Source of the DNA: Ruminiclostridium sp.
Lineage (GTDB): Bacteria; Bacillota_A; Clostridia; Oscillospirales; Ruminococcaceae
Assembly: GCA_017550775.1 (NCBI GenBank)
Contig: JAFZOA010000284.1
Span: 1-6,936 of the forward strand
Length of the DNA: 6,936 nucleotides
Reading direction: 5' to 3'
The translations under genes and the position numbers were made by a program. Shown in pieces: positions 1 to 6,744 of the stretch. The notes under the pieces were generated by a model. The model had not been told where the DNA came from, made no database searches, and was given only the letters and a program-made list of their open reading frames with translations. Numbering within the stretch: position 1 is the stretch's first letter; each line of letters begins with the position of its first letter.

Positions 1-2
1 AG

Positions 3-1379
3 CGGACAGGATATGCGTTCGTGTATAAGCTCGGGCGGTACGCGACTGAGCTTGTGATAATGCTCACCTCCGCCTCGGTCATATATCTTGCCGTACTTCA
101 CGACCCGGACTTTGATACGGGGCTTTACGGTGTGGCGGAGCTTGTCTATGACCTTCTGAAGGTGCCGTCGGCGGTTCTTCTTTCCACATGGCTCGTTATC
201 AACCTCATAGTCTTTGTCATCATCGAGCTTGTTAGCCGCGAAAAGCTCACGAAGCCGAAGAAGCTGGGTCTTGCCGTCCTTCGTTTTGCGGCATCGGCGG
301 GGGTATCGTTCCTTATCTGCTTCGGGGTTTTCAGCAGCGACGGCTTCGGCGCGGGTGCGTATGTTCCCGGGGTGTCGGAGATCGGGAGCGTCGGTATGTA
401 CTGGTACAGCTCGGATATGTATGCTATAGACCATTACGCCGAGGTGAAGGACGAGAGCGCGGTAAAGCTCATCACCGACTATCACCGCCGTATTATCGCA
501 GAGCGCCCCGACGAATACTTCAACTCGTTAAGCCTCAGCTACTACATGAAAAACGGGGAATATGTCCACAGGACGTATTACCTCCCCACGGAATACACCC
601 TCGACTGCACGAAGCTGTGGTTTGAGAGCGGCGCCTTCGCGGAGGGCTGCAAGAGCAGAATGCCCGGGTATGACGCGATCCCGAGGCTGTCCGTGAACGT
701 CGGTACTGTCGGCAACATCAACGGCGAGGCGGTATGGACGAAAGCCGGTATAGGCGCGAATGAGTTCCTTACCGCGCTTACACACGATGTCGAAAAGACC
801 GCCTACGAGGACATTTTCCGGCACGACGGAGCAGGCTATATCTGGGTAGCTCTGCTCCCCGAGAACAGCATTACCTCGCAGTACAAGTTTCAGGTGTGGG
901 ACACCTTCGAGGAGACCCGCGGGCTGCTGAGAGAGTGCAACTGCGACGTTTTCGGACAGCTCCTTGACGATCACGCCGTGAAATTCTATATGTACAAGGC
1001 GACAAGTCTCGGAGACTACACCACGAAGAAAAAGCTCATGGAGACCGTGGATATCTACGGCGACACCAGGGTTTACGACGAGCCGAGGGAGTACCGCGAG
1101 CTCGACTATGTGACGGCAAGGGAGCTGATAACGAAGTCGGCGGTCATGACCATGTACTCTGAAAGCCGCGATATATACATCATCGTGCCGTCCTACGAGT
1201 TCCTGGACGAAAACGGCGAGAAATACTTCCGCACAGGCTACAGCGGGGATTACGAATACTATGTCACCGAGGCGAACCTTGACGAGGCGGCGGGAATATA
1301 CGCGAACGCTCCCGCCGCGACCGACGATGAGCTCCGGAAGTACCTCGGCGTGATAAACAATTACACATGGGGAGAGTGA
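3..1379 (+). CDS. ABC-2 type permease with extracytoplasmic C-terminal domain, 5' truncated by window edge
   Basis: The frame is open from position 3 with no stop, and a GTG at 21 has no ribosome binding site, so I read this as the C-terminal part (458 visible residues) of a longer gene. Its opening residues (RTGYAFVYK) match RTGNAFVFK of the next gene, which lie about 290 residues into that protein, so roughly that much is missing here. Three hydrophobic segments follow (roughly visible residues 14-35, 56-77 and 90-111), then a polar, Tyr-rich domain presumed outside the membrane. Shared with the neighbour is the pattern SY..K.G....R.Y..P.EY (around visible residues 180-200). It is probably one half of a heteromeric ABC exporter membrane unit, like other Firmicute loci with paired permeases. 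The tail continues about 120 residues beyond the point where the paralogue ends. The ATPase and substrate are not visible. The C-terminal domain resembles what is annotated DUF6449 in such permeases, from memory. Confidence 0.8.
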   Translation, partial: RTGYAFVYKLGRYATELVIMLTSASVIYLAVLHDPDFDTGLYGVAELVYDLLKVPSAVLLSTWLVINLIVFVIIELVSREKLTKPKKLGLAVLRFAASAGVSFLICFGVFSSDGFGAGAYVPGVSEIGSVGMYWYSSDMYAIDHYAEVKDESAVKLITDYHRRIIAERPDEYFNSLSLSYYMKNGEYVHRTYYLPTEYTLDCTKLWFESGAFAEGCKSRMPGYDAIPRLSVNVGTVGNINGEAVWTKAGIGANEFLTALTHDVEKTAYEDIFRHDGAGYIWVALLPENSITSQYKFQVWDTFEETRGLLRECNCDVFGQLLDDHAVKFYMYKATSLGDYTTKKKLMETVDIYGDTRVYDEPREYRELDYVTARELITKSAVMTMYSESRDIYIIVPSYEFLDENGEKYFRTGYSGDYEYYVTEANLDEAAGIYANAPAATDDELRKYLGVINNYTWGE

Positions 1380-1384
1380 GAGGA

Positions 1385-3244
1385 ATGAAATATTATCTGT
1401 ACAAGCTTAGAACGCTTAAAGTGCATATCGTGCTGATGTGCATTTTCGCGGCGGCTTCCTATCCGCTCTTTTCGTCGGCGCTCGCCGCATATTTCAACAT
1501 CTACATCGGCTACGACGAAATGGTGAAGACCGCCTATAACCGTAACTCCGCCGAGCTCGCGAAGCTGGACGAAATGCTCTCGGACGCTCTGAACACCACC
1601 ATATTTATGGGTATCATAGGCGCGGTGGCTCTGATAGCAATGTTCACGACGGCGATACCGGTACTTGTGAAGTGCTTCGGGTATCTGAGCAAAAAGCCGC
1701 TCGCCGATATGGAGATGTCCGCGCCGGTAACGGTGAGGACGCGCTTCTTCGGAAGCTTCTTCGCCGGTCTCACAGTTTATCTTGTACCCCACGTCATCGC
1801 GGCGGCCATCGGCTGGGCGGAGATAGGCGGGGACACGGGCGTGAGGGTGATCGACAACGTACACGAATCCTACCGGCGCATGATGATCTACGGGCTTATG
1901 ATGTGCGTGCTGTTCTACTGCTCGACGGCGCTTATCGTTGCGGTATGCGGGCGGATAAGGACAGCGGTGATACTGACGGTATTCATGAATTTCGCGGTTC
2001 CCGCCGTGACGATCTGCGCGGGGTATCTCTCGTTCACCTTCGGCTACGGGCTGAACACGGGGCTTGTCGATGAGATGTTTGAAAGGGTAGGGTGGTTCTC
2101 GCCGCTCGGACTGCTGATAAAGTATCTCGCGCAGGGCATTTTCGGCTCCCACGCGAGCGGCATGATACAACCTGCGCACCTGCTCCTGTTCCTGCTGTAC
2201 TGCGCGGTTTTCGCTGCGGCGGCATACTTCCTCGTGAAGCACCGCCGCCACGAGCGCACCGGCAATGCTTTCGTGTTTAAGAATGCGCGGCACGTATTCT
2301 CAGCTGCTGCGGTACTCGCCGTGACACTTATCATCACCTCGTCTGTGGTACCGGGCTTTGATGCCATGACGCAAATAGGAGTAGCGGCGGGGACTGTTGC
2401 GAGGATAGTGGCGGTTGACGCAGTGCTCTGGCTCCTTACCACATTCGGCTTCTTCTGCGCCTTTGAATTTGCGGGGAGCAAGGGTGAGAAAAACAGAAAG
2501 AAGCGGTTCGCACTGTTCGCGCCGATCGTCATGGCAAGCGCTGCGGTGACCTTCGCGGTGACCTTTACTCAGGGCTTCGGCGCGGCTTATCAGGTCCCCG
2601 TACCCGACAACATAGACAACGCCCGTATAAGCGTTGAGGTGGGGGATATGTATTTCAGCGCGGCGTATTTCGACAAGGAGATCTACGCCCCGTACTTTGA
2701 CGAGGGTATCTACGGTAGCGAGATACTCGACGACCAGCCCGACCCGTCCGAGATAACAAACCTTCACCGGGACATCATCACGGGTGTCAGGGGAGATACC
2801 GGCGAGGTGGAGATATCGTATGCTCTGAAAAGCGGGGTCGCGGTATCGAGAAAATACACCGTCCCGGAGGAATACCTGAAACGCGCCTTTGAGCTTACCG
2901 GAATGCCGGATATCAAGCCGTGGGAGCTTGAGGGTATAGGCAAAAGCGAGTATGTGAAGGTCGAGACACCCTACCGCGGCAAGCCCGCCATGAGCGCCGA
3001 GATACCGTCGGAGGAATTTCTGAAGGCGATAAAGGCGGACTGCGCAGATCTTTCTTACGAACGCGCAAAGATCATGAACACCCACAGCGCGGACGAAAAC
3101 TGTTACTTCTGGGTATATTACGGGAGCGGAGAGGAAAAGTACAGCTACGGCTTCTCGATCACCGTGAACAGTCTTTTTACGCGCACCATAGACCTTCTCG
3201 AACAGTACGGGATCCCGCGTGAGGAGCTTTTTCCCTGGAAATGA
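1385..3244 (+). CDS. ABC-2 type permease with extracytoplasmic C-terminal domain (tandem paralogue)
   Basis: A 619-residue membrane protein beginning MKYYLYKLR. I chose ATG 1385, with GGGGAG about 10 nt upstream. An in-frame ATG at 1367 would overlap the previous gene by 13 nt and lacks a clear Shine-Dalgarno. With 1385 the gap to the upstream stop is 5 nt, so the two genes are co-transcribed and probably translationally coupled. I see about nine hydrophobic segments: near residues 13-36, 73-97, 121-144, 167-187, 195-218, 265-284, 302-321, 335-362 and 376-398. The last ~210 residues form a polar domain with the same SY..K.G....R.Y..P.EY pattern as the paralogue. The layout of short cytoplasmic N-terminus, two groups of membrane segments and a large C-terminal domain fits ABC-2 type transport permeases that need a separate ATPase. 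Substrate is unknown; drug, peptide or envelope-stress export are the usual roles. The gene ends at the hairpin at 3257. Confidence 0.85.
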   Translation: MKYYLYKLRTLKVHIVLMCIFAAASYPLFSSALAAYFNIYIGYDEMVKTAYNRNSAELAKLDEMLSDALNTTIFMGIIGAVALIAMFTTAIPVLVKCFGYLSKKPLADMEMSAPVTVRTRFFGSFFAGLTVYLVPHVIAAAIGWAEIGGDTGVRVIDNVHESYRRMMIYGLMMCVLFYCSTALIVAVCGRIRTAVILTVFMNFAVPAVTICAGYLSFTFGYGLNTGLVDEMFERVGWFSPLGLLIKYLAQGIFGSHASGMIQPAHLLLFLLYCAVFAAAAYFLVKHRRHERTGNAFVFKNARHVFSAAAVLAVTLIITSSVVPGFDAMTQIGVAAGTVARIVAVDAVLWLLTTFGFFCAFEFAGSKGEKNRKKRFALFAPIVMASAAVTFAVTFTQGFGAAYQVPVPDNIDNARISVEVGDMYFSAAYFDKEIYAPYFDEGIYGSEILDDQPDPSEITNLHRDIITGVRGDTGEVEISYALKSGVAVSRKYTVPEEYLKRAFELTGMPDIKPWELEGIGKSEYVKVETPYRGKPAMSAEIPSEEFLKAIKADCADLSYERAKIMNTHSADENCYFWVYYGSGEEKYSYGFSITVNSLFTRTIDLLEQYGIPREELFPWK

Positions 3245-3256
3245 AATAAAGAACAA

Positions 3257-3296
3257 ACAAAGCGTATAACTTGCATAGGCGGGTTATACGCTTTGT
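3257..3296. terminator. Bidirectional intrinsic terminator between convergent genes
   Basis: Perfect 14-bp inverted repeat: ACAAAGCGTATAAC at 3257-3270 and GTTATACGCTTTGT at 3283-3296, with a 12-nt loop. It lies 12 nt after the permease stop and 87 nt beyond the araD stop on the other strand. On the minus strand the stem is followed by a T-rich run (TTGTTCTTTATTTC). On the plus strand the tail is GTTGTCTG, which is weak, so it probably serves araD better than the permeases. Confidence 0.8.
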
Positions 3297-3383
3297 GTTG
3301 TCTGCAATATTCACATGATAACGCTTGAAGCGAGTGATGTGTAATCAACGTGACGCTGCACCTGTACGGCAGCATGACGGAAA

Positions 3384-4076
3384 TCAGTTCTGGCCGTAGT
3401 ATGCGTTCTTTCCGTGCTTTCTGAGGTAGTGCTTATCAAGCAGCTCCTGCTGCATAGGACCGATACCGGGAGTCATGCTTTGCGCATGATAGTTCATGAA
3501 CGCAGCTTCTTCGAGCACCACCGCGTTATGCACCGATTCGTGCGCGTCCTTGCCCCATGTGAAGGGTCCGTGGCTCATAACAAGCACAGCGGGTATCGTC
3601 ATGGGGTCGATGCCTTCAAAGGTCTCGATTATCACATTTCCGGTCTCTTTCTCGTATTCTCCTGCGATCTCCGCTGGAGTCATTTTTCTTGTACAGGGTA
3701 TCTCGCCGTAGAAGTAGTCGCCGTGCGTCGTGCCGAGAGCCATAATACCCTTGCCCGCCATTGCGAACGAGGTCGCCCAGCGGCTGTGGGTATGGCAGAT
3801 ACCGCCGACCTCTTTAAATGCGCGGTACAGCGCAAGATGTGTCGGAGTGTCGCTTGAGGGCTTGTATTTTCCCTCCACCTTCTCGCCCGTTTCAAGGCTC
3901 ACGACTACCATATCGTCGGCGGTCATACCGTCATATTCCACTCCGGAGGGCTTTATGACGAACATACCGCTCTCCCTGTCAACGCCGGAAACATTGCCCC
4001 ATGTGAATGTGACAAGTCCGTGCTTCGGGAGCATAAGGTTCGCTTCAAGTACTTCCTGTTTCAGTTTTTCAAGCAT
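3384..4076 (-). CDS. araD: L-ribulose-5-phosphate 4-epimerase (class II aldolase family)
   Basis: A 230-residue protein, about the length of E. coli AraD (231). It interconverts L-ribulose-5-phosphate and D-xylulose-5-phosphate in the cytoplasm, the last step joining L-arabinose use to the pentose phosphate pathway. Family residues are all visible: Asn28 in WGNVSG, Lys42-Pro-Ser44-Gly45 in the phosphate site, Ser74-Ser75-Asp76, the zinc ligands His95 and His97 in CHTHSRW, His169 in SHGPF, Asp120 in THGDYF, and Tyr227 in the terminal AYYGQ motif. The start ATG has AGGAG six to seven bases upstream on the minus strand (TATAGGAGAAGATC), which fixes it. The gene stands alone: no araA, araB or transporter is in the window, so it is a single-gene unit here or those genes are elsewhere. 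UlaF and SgbE are the close alternatives within the family; the arabinose role is the more usual in gut Firmicutes. Confidence 0.95.
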   Translation of the reverse strand: MLEKLKQEVLEANLMLPKHGLVTFTWGNVSGVDRESGMFVIKPSGVEYDGMTADDMVVVSLETGEKVEGKYKPSSDTPTHLALYRAFKEVGGICHTHSRWATSFAMAGKGIMALGTTHGDYFYGEIPCTRKMTPAEIAGEYEKETGNVIIETFEGIDPMTIPAVLVMSHGPFTWGKDAHESVHNAVVLEEAAFMNYHAQSMTPGIGPMQQELLDKHYLRKHGKNAYYGQN

Positions 4077-4110
4077 GATCTTCTCCTATAATAATATTTT
4101 TTTATTCAGC

Positions 4111-4235
4111 CGATCGTAAAACTCTGAAAACATCTTTAATACATTTGTTATAAATCATTTAAAACATAGTTTTCTTCCTCTTGATATTTATCCCCGTCGG
4201 AGGTGTGGATAGATACTGTCGGACTTTTACGATCG
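4111..4235. promoter_or_regulatory. Inverted repeat pair flanking the araD control region
   Basis: CGATCGTAAAA at 4111-4121 is repeated exactly in reverse complement (TTTTACGATCG) at 4225-4235, start-to-start distance 114 bp, about eleven helical turns. Both lie upstream of araD on its strand, the nearer one 35 bases before the ATG. The DNA between is AT-rich and must hold the araD promoter, but I see no good TTGACA/TATAAT pair, which fits an activated or repressed promoter. Paired operators for a sugar-responsive regulator are one reading; this is inference. The remaining bases up to 4353 are the 3' flank of the acyltransferase gene, and I see no convincing terminator there. Confidence 0.35.
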
Positions 4236-4353
4236 CCTGTTGTTATTAATGATTCTCTGTTTCGTGCATCGTTCATACCGGCATGTCAAACAGCTTGCAG
4301 AAATTGTTGGTGTCCGGAAAAAGTCTCTCGCGGAGCAGCGGGCTGTTCAGCGC

Positions 4354-5442
4354 CTATACCGAATACGTCCTTTTTTTCCAATGCTTTGCGATCACCGCAA
4401 ACAACGGCTTTGTTACCAGATCGTATATCAGGTACAGCACAAAGCTTATAAGATACATTACGATCGTGCAGCCGAGGATATGTGCCGTGAGAAGCGCGGG
4501 GTTTTCCTGCACAAACCTGTCGATGCCGCAGTATTCAAGCAGGTTCATGTGGATAAGATATGCCGGGAATGACGCGACAGCAAGCTTGTTTATCACGCTG
4601 TTGCCGGCCATATTTATGTTCCGGAATAGCAGGAACACAAGGACGGATTCTATTATCACCAACGGGTGCTCGTAATTGTATGCGGTCGTAGCAAAGATGT
4701 CTCGTCCGGTGATCGTCTTTTCAAGATATGTGAGACCCATGATCGCCGCGACTGTAAGTAAAAGCCAGAGCAGGAGCTTGCCGGAACCCGTTTTTTTGCC
4801 CTTGTCCTCACGGTCTTTCAGATAGCAGCCGATCAGATACACGAGCACAAAATTCACTATCGTATATCCCGCCTGTGAACCGAAAAGCCCTATGGTGCTT
4901 GCTCCGTAAATATCGTCCTGATAGTAATACTGGACAATGTCGGGGATTATGGCATATACCGAGAACAGACCCGCCAATATCAGTAACAGCGTCTTTTTGC
5001 CTGAGTCGGAGAGGTGTGTCCAGACAAGGTTGATATACGGCGAGATAAGATACAGTGCGATATACACGAACACGAACCAGTAGCTCGGCGTGAAGTATCC
5101 GAGAACAGTCCTGAAGTCGAGACTGTTTCCTTTCGGAAGCTCCTTTATCAGGCAGAATGCAAGTTCAAAAACCACAAGCTGTGCAATAAGTCCCACCGGC
5201 TTTAAGAAGTCACGTTTCATCGAGCCGCGCATAAAATAGCCGGATATGAGCACATAAAGATTGACCGCGCATATTGATAACGACTCAAAGAACGTCATGA
5301 TCGCCTGGTTTATGCTCCCGTCGGTAACAGCTGCATATCCGCCTCCTATTTTCGGATTGTTGTAGTGAAGAATGATAACTCCGCACGCCGCGATTATTCG
5401 CAGCAATTCTATATTTGATTGTCTGTTCGCTCTGTCCGCCAT
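4354..5442 (-). CDS. Membrane O-acyltransferase, acyltransferase-3 family
   Basis: A 362-residue polytopic membrane protein. The N-terminus carries the family signature, R..NIELLRII then V.ILHY, with the conserved His in the first membrane helix; this His is thought to take part in acyl transfer. Further family marks are YLVLISGYF-like FAM region (NLYVLISGYFM), SYWFVFVYIALYLISP in the middle, and SFPAYLIH near the C-terminus. About ten hydrophobic segments are seen, as usual for this family, which moves acetyl or other acyl groups onto cell-surface sugars, teichoic acids, exopolysaccharides or secreted metabolites. I start at ATG 5442 because the purine-rich GAGAGAAG sits 8 nt upstream; a GTG three codons earlier would abut that site. 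It has its own promoter (5502-5530) and no glycosyltransferase neighbours, so the acceptor cannot be inferred. The protein ends in a basic stretch, KHWKKR, typical of a cytoplasmic tail. Confidence 0.9.
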   Translation of the reverse strand: MADRANRQSNIELLRIIAACGVIILHYNNPKIGGGYAAVTDGSINQAIMTFFESLSICAVNLYVLISGYFMRGSMKRDFLKPVGLIAQLVVFELAFCLIKELPKGNSLDFRTVLGYFTPSYWFVFVYIALYLISPYINLVWTHLSDSGKKTLLLILAGLFSVYAIIPDIVQYYYQDDIYGASTIGLFGSQAGYTIVNFVLVYLIGCYLKDREDKGKKTGSGKLLLWLLLTVAAIMGLTYLEKTITGRDIFATTAYNYEHPLVIIESVLVFLLFRNINMAGNSVINKLAVASFPAYLIHMNLLEYCGIDRFVQENPALLTAHILGCTIVMYLISFVLYLIYDLVTKPLFAVIAKHWKKRTYSV

Positions 5443-5501
5443 GTTACACACTTCTCTCAGGTAGTAAGTCCATATATCCTAAAGCAAATCACTTTCTGTT
5501 A

Positions 5502-5530
5502 ATTATAGCACATTTTCACGAAAAGGTCAA
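5502..5530 (-). promoter_or_regulatory. Sigma-A promoter of the acyltransferase gene
   Basis: Read on the minus strand: TTGACC (5525-5530), 17-nt spacer, TATAAT (5502-5507), with TGC directly before the -10 (extended -10). The start site should fall near 5495, giving a leader of about 52 nt. An imperfect dyad (AAAAG-g-TCA-a-TGA-CTTTT, 5521-5538) covers the -35 box and could be an operator. Confidence 0.8.
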
Positions 5531-5666
5531 TGACTTTTGAAGGACTTTCGGTAATTTTTATAAATGCGGAACATACACGCCCGGTCAGAGATCCCGCAGA
5601 AATAAAGCGCGTATTCCGGTTTTACAGTCGATCACATAAAGAATATTGTTTTTTTGCCCAAAACAC

Positions 5667-5695
5667 TTGACAAATCCGGAGAAAAATAGTATAAT
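5667..5695 (+). promoter_or_regulatory. Consensus sigma-A promoter of the 98-aa protein gene
   Basis: TTGACA (5667-5672), 17-nt spacer, TATAAT (5690-5695): a full match to consensus, diverging from the acyltransferase promoter. The start site should be near 5702, and a small dyad ACGGT-aaa-ACCGT (5704-5716) lies exactly there, as a possible operator or 5' stem protecting the transcript. The rest of the 309-bp divergent intergenic stretch (5443-5751) shows nothing else I can name. Confidence 0.85.
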
Positions 5696-5751
5696 ATTCA
5701 CGAACGGTAAAACCGTAACATATATCAATCTTATTTTTAGGAGGCTATATT

Positions 5752-6048
5752 ATGGCACACAAGGAAACATTAGAACAGTTGAAGGGTAATCCCCAGCAGG
5801 CAAAGCAGTTCAACGAGGTCGCTACATTTATCAACGATGCGCTCAAAAAGGAAATGCCTGTTCTTATGAAGCTGGTGCAGTTTGATGTCCTGGCGGAGAT
5901 CCAGAAGAAAGCAATTGCGGACGGCCTCAAAAACGCCAATTCGGGCGAAAAACAGCTTACAGAAACGCTCGACAAGCTGCTCGGTCAGGTAAACAAGGAT
6001 CTGCTGAATCAGATCTCCAAGGCTTGCGAGAAGCTCAAGGCGCAGTAA
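5752..6048 (+). CDS. Hypothetical small helical protein, strongly expressed
   Basis: A 98-residue protein that I do not recognise. It has no signal peptide or membrane segment, so it should be cytoplasmic. The sequence is rich in Lys, Gln, Glu, Leu and Ala with few helix breakers after residue 15, and reads as three or four amphipathic helices: about 15-32, 34-60, 65-80 and 82-96. A Gly and Ser bearing turn (NANSGE, 61-66) separates the halves. There is one Cys (92). Reality as a gene is supported by a consensus promoter, AGGAGG seven bases before ATG, and a terminator right after the stop. Such a high-expression single-gene unit suggests a structural or binding protein needed in many copies rather than an enzyme. 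It could be a small coiled-coil or bundle protein; no function is claimed. Confidence 0.85.
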   Translation: MAHKETLEQLKGNPQQAKQFNEVATFINDALKKEMPVLMKLVQFDVLAEIQKKAIADGLKNANSGEKQLTETLDKLLGQVNKDLLNQISKACEKLKAQ

Positions 6049-6060
6049 ATACATTATCTA

Positions 6061-6100
6061 AAAGCGGTTTGTCTCTGTTCAGGACGGGGACAGCCGCTTT
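6061..6100 (+). terminator. Intrinsic terminator of the 98-aa protein gene
   Basis: Begins 12 nt after the stop. AAAGCGG (6061-6067) pairs with CCGCTTT (6094-6100), and an inner stem CTGTTC/GGACAG extends it with a bulge on the 5' side. The tail ATTTGGAT is only moderately T-rich, so read-through into the repeat block downstream is possible. Confidence 0.7.
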
Positions 6101-6113
6101 ATTTGGATAAACC

Positions 6114-6366
6114 CGGCGGCGAGGAAGAAAATATCCCGCCTCGGGAGACCCGGGACGGGAATGGGTCCAGCGTCACGCCGTTAGAGTTAACATTTCAGAT
6201 AATACTACGGCGGCGAGGAAGAAAATATCTCGCCTCGGGAGACCCGGGACGGGAATGGGTCCAGCGTCACGCCGTTAGAGTTAACATTTCAGATAATACT
6301 ACGGCGGCGAGGAAGAAAATATCCCGCCTCATGTGACCCGGGACGGGAATGGGTCCAGCGTCACGC
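6114..6366. repeat. 94-bp tandem direct repeat, 2.7 copies, GC-rich
   Basis: Copies start at 6114, 6208 and 6302 with an exact 94-bp period; the third is cut at 6366 (65 bp). Copies 1 and 2 differ by about one base (C to T in ATCCCGCC). Copy 3 has three clustered changes, where CTCGGGAG became CTCATGTG. Each unit has a GC-rich part with several short complementary arms (CGGCG/CGCCG at its ends, GGAC/GTCC inside) and an AT-rich linker containing GTTAAC. Because 94 is not a multiple of three, the reading frame changes in each copy, so this is not coding. The last copy runs into a perfect 8-bp palindrome, TCCAGCGT-c-ACGCTGGA (6354-6370). It may be an intergenic repeat family or a repeated structured RNA; I recognise neither. 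Confidence 0.9.
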
Positions 6367-6381
6367 TGGAGGAACAATACC

Positions 6382-6539
6382 ATGACATCTGGAAGCCGTT
6401 CAGCTTTCAAAGGTGAACATACTGTAGGGGGGGATATTACATTATTGACCCTATAAAAAAGCCTCCGGATTGTTATAGTTGGTACTTCAAATTCTACGGA
6501 CGATTTTTAAGACGCTCGAATCGAATAAGATTAATTTAA
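6382..6539 (+). pseudogene. Possible tiny gene interrupted at a 7-G run
   Basis: ATG 6382 has GGAGG ten bases upstream and opens a 24-codon frame (MTSGSRSAFKG...) that stops at 6456. It contains seven consecutive G at 6427-6433. With one more G the frame would pass into another that stays open to TAA 6537-6539, giving 52 residues with an aromatic, basic C-terminus (YSWYFKFYGRF). This could be a phase-variable or decayed small gene, a base-call error in a homopolymer, or chance. No family is recognised. Confidence 0.2.
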
Positions 6540-6564
6540 CTAAGATTTATAAGTATATTCTTAC

Positions 6565-6593
6565 TTGACAAAATCAAATTAATAATATATAAT
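6565..6593 (+). promoter_or_regulatory. Consensus promoter upstream of the type III antitoxin region
   Basis: TTGACA (6565-6570), 17-nt spacer, TATAAT (6588-6593). The start site is expected near 6600, just where a perfect dyad AAAGAT-atg-ATCTTT sits (6601-6615). About 45 nt further an AT-only hairpin AACAAAAAT/ATTTTTGTT (6644-6667) lies before the next promoter. It could be a second promoter for the downstream locus or drive a short RNA. In such AT-rich DNA chance matches are more likely, hence moderate confidence. Confidence 0.55.
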
Positions 6594-6686
6594 TATAAAA
6601 AAAGATATGATCTTTAAAATCAATCGGGCTGTTGTACAAAATTAACAAAAATGTTATTATTTTTGTTTGAAATATTATTAAAAGTG

Positions 6687-6714
6687 TTGACTTTTTTGAT
6701 TTGTGTGCTATAAT
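6687..6714 (+). promoter_or_regulatory. Promoter of the type III antitoxin-toxin transcript
   Basis: TTGACT (6687-6692), 16-nt spacer, TATAAT (6709-6714), with TGC immediately before the -10, an extended -10 element. The start site is expected near 6720, where an 8-bp hairpin TAAAGAAG-tattt-CTTCTTTA (6719-6739) begins. It precedes the 45-nt repeats directly. Confidence 0.75.
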
Positions 6715-6744
6715 AATGTAAAGAAGTATTTCTTCTTTATTGAA

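Noticed and set aside
1361..2293. Long minus-strand open frames within the permease genes
   Set aside because: They are rich in Arg and His, lack ribosome binding sites, and lie opposite clear membrane-protein frames; this is the usual shadow effect in GC-rich genes.
4203..4675. Plus-strand frames overlapping the 3' end of the acyltransferase
   Set aside because: Composition is unlike a protein, no ribosome binding site is present, and they lie opposite the conserved acyltransferase C-terminus.
6103..6336. Open frame across the 94-bp repeats
   Set aside because: The period is not a multiple of three, so each copy is read in a different frame, and there is no ribosome binding site.
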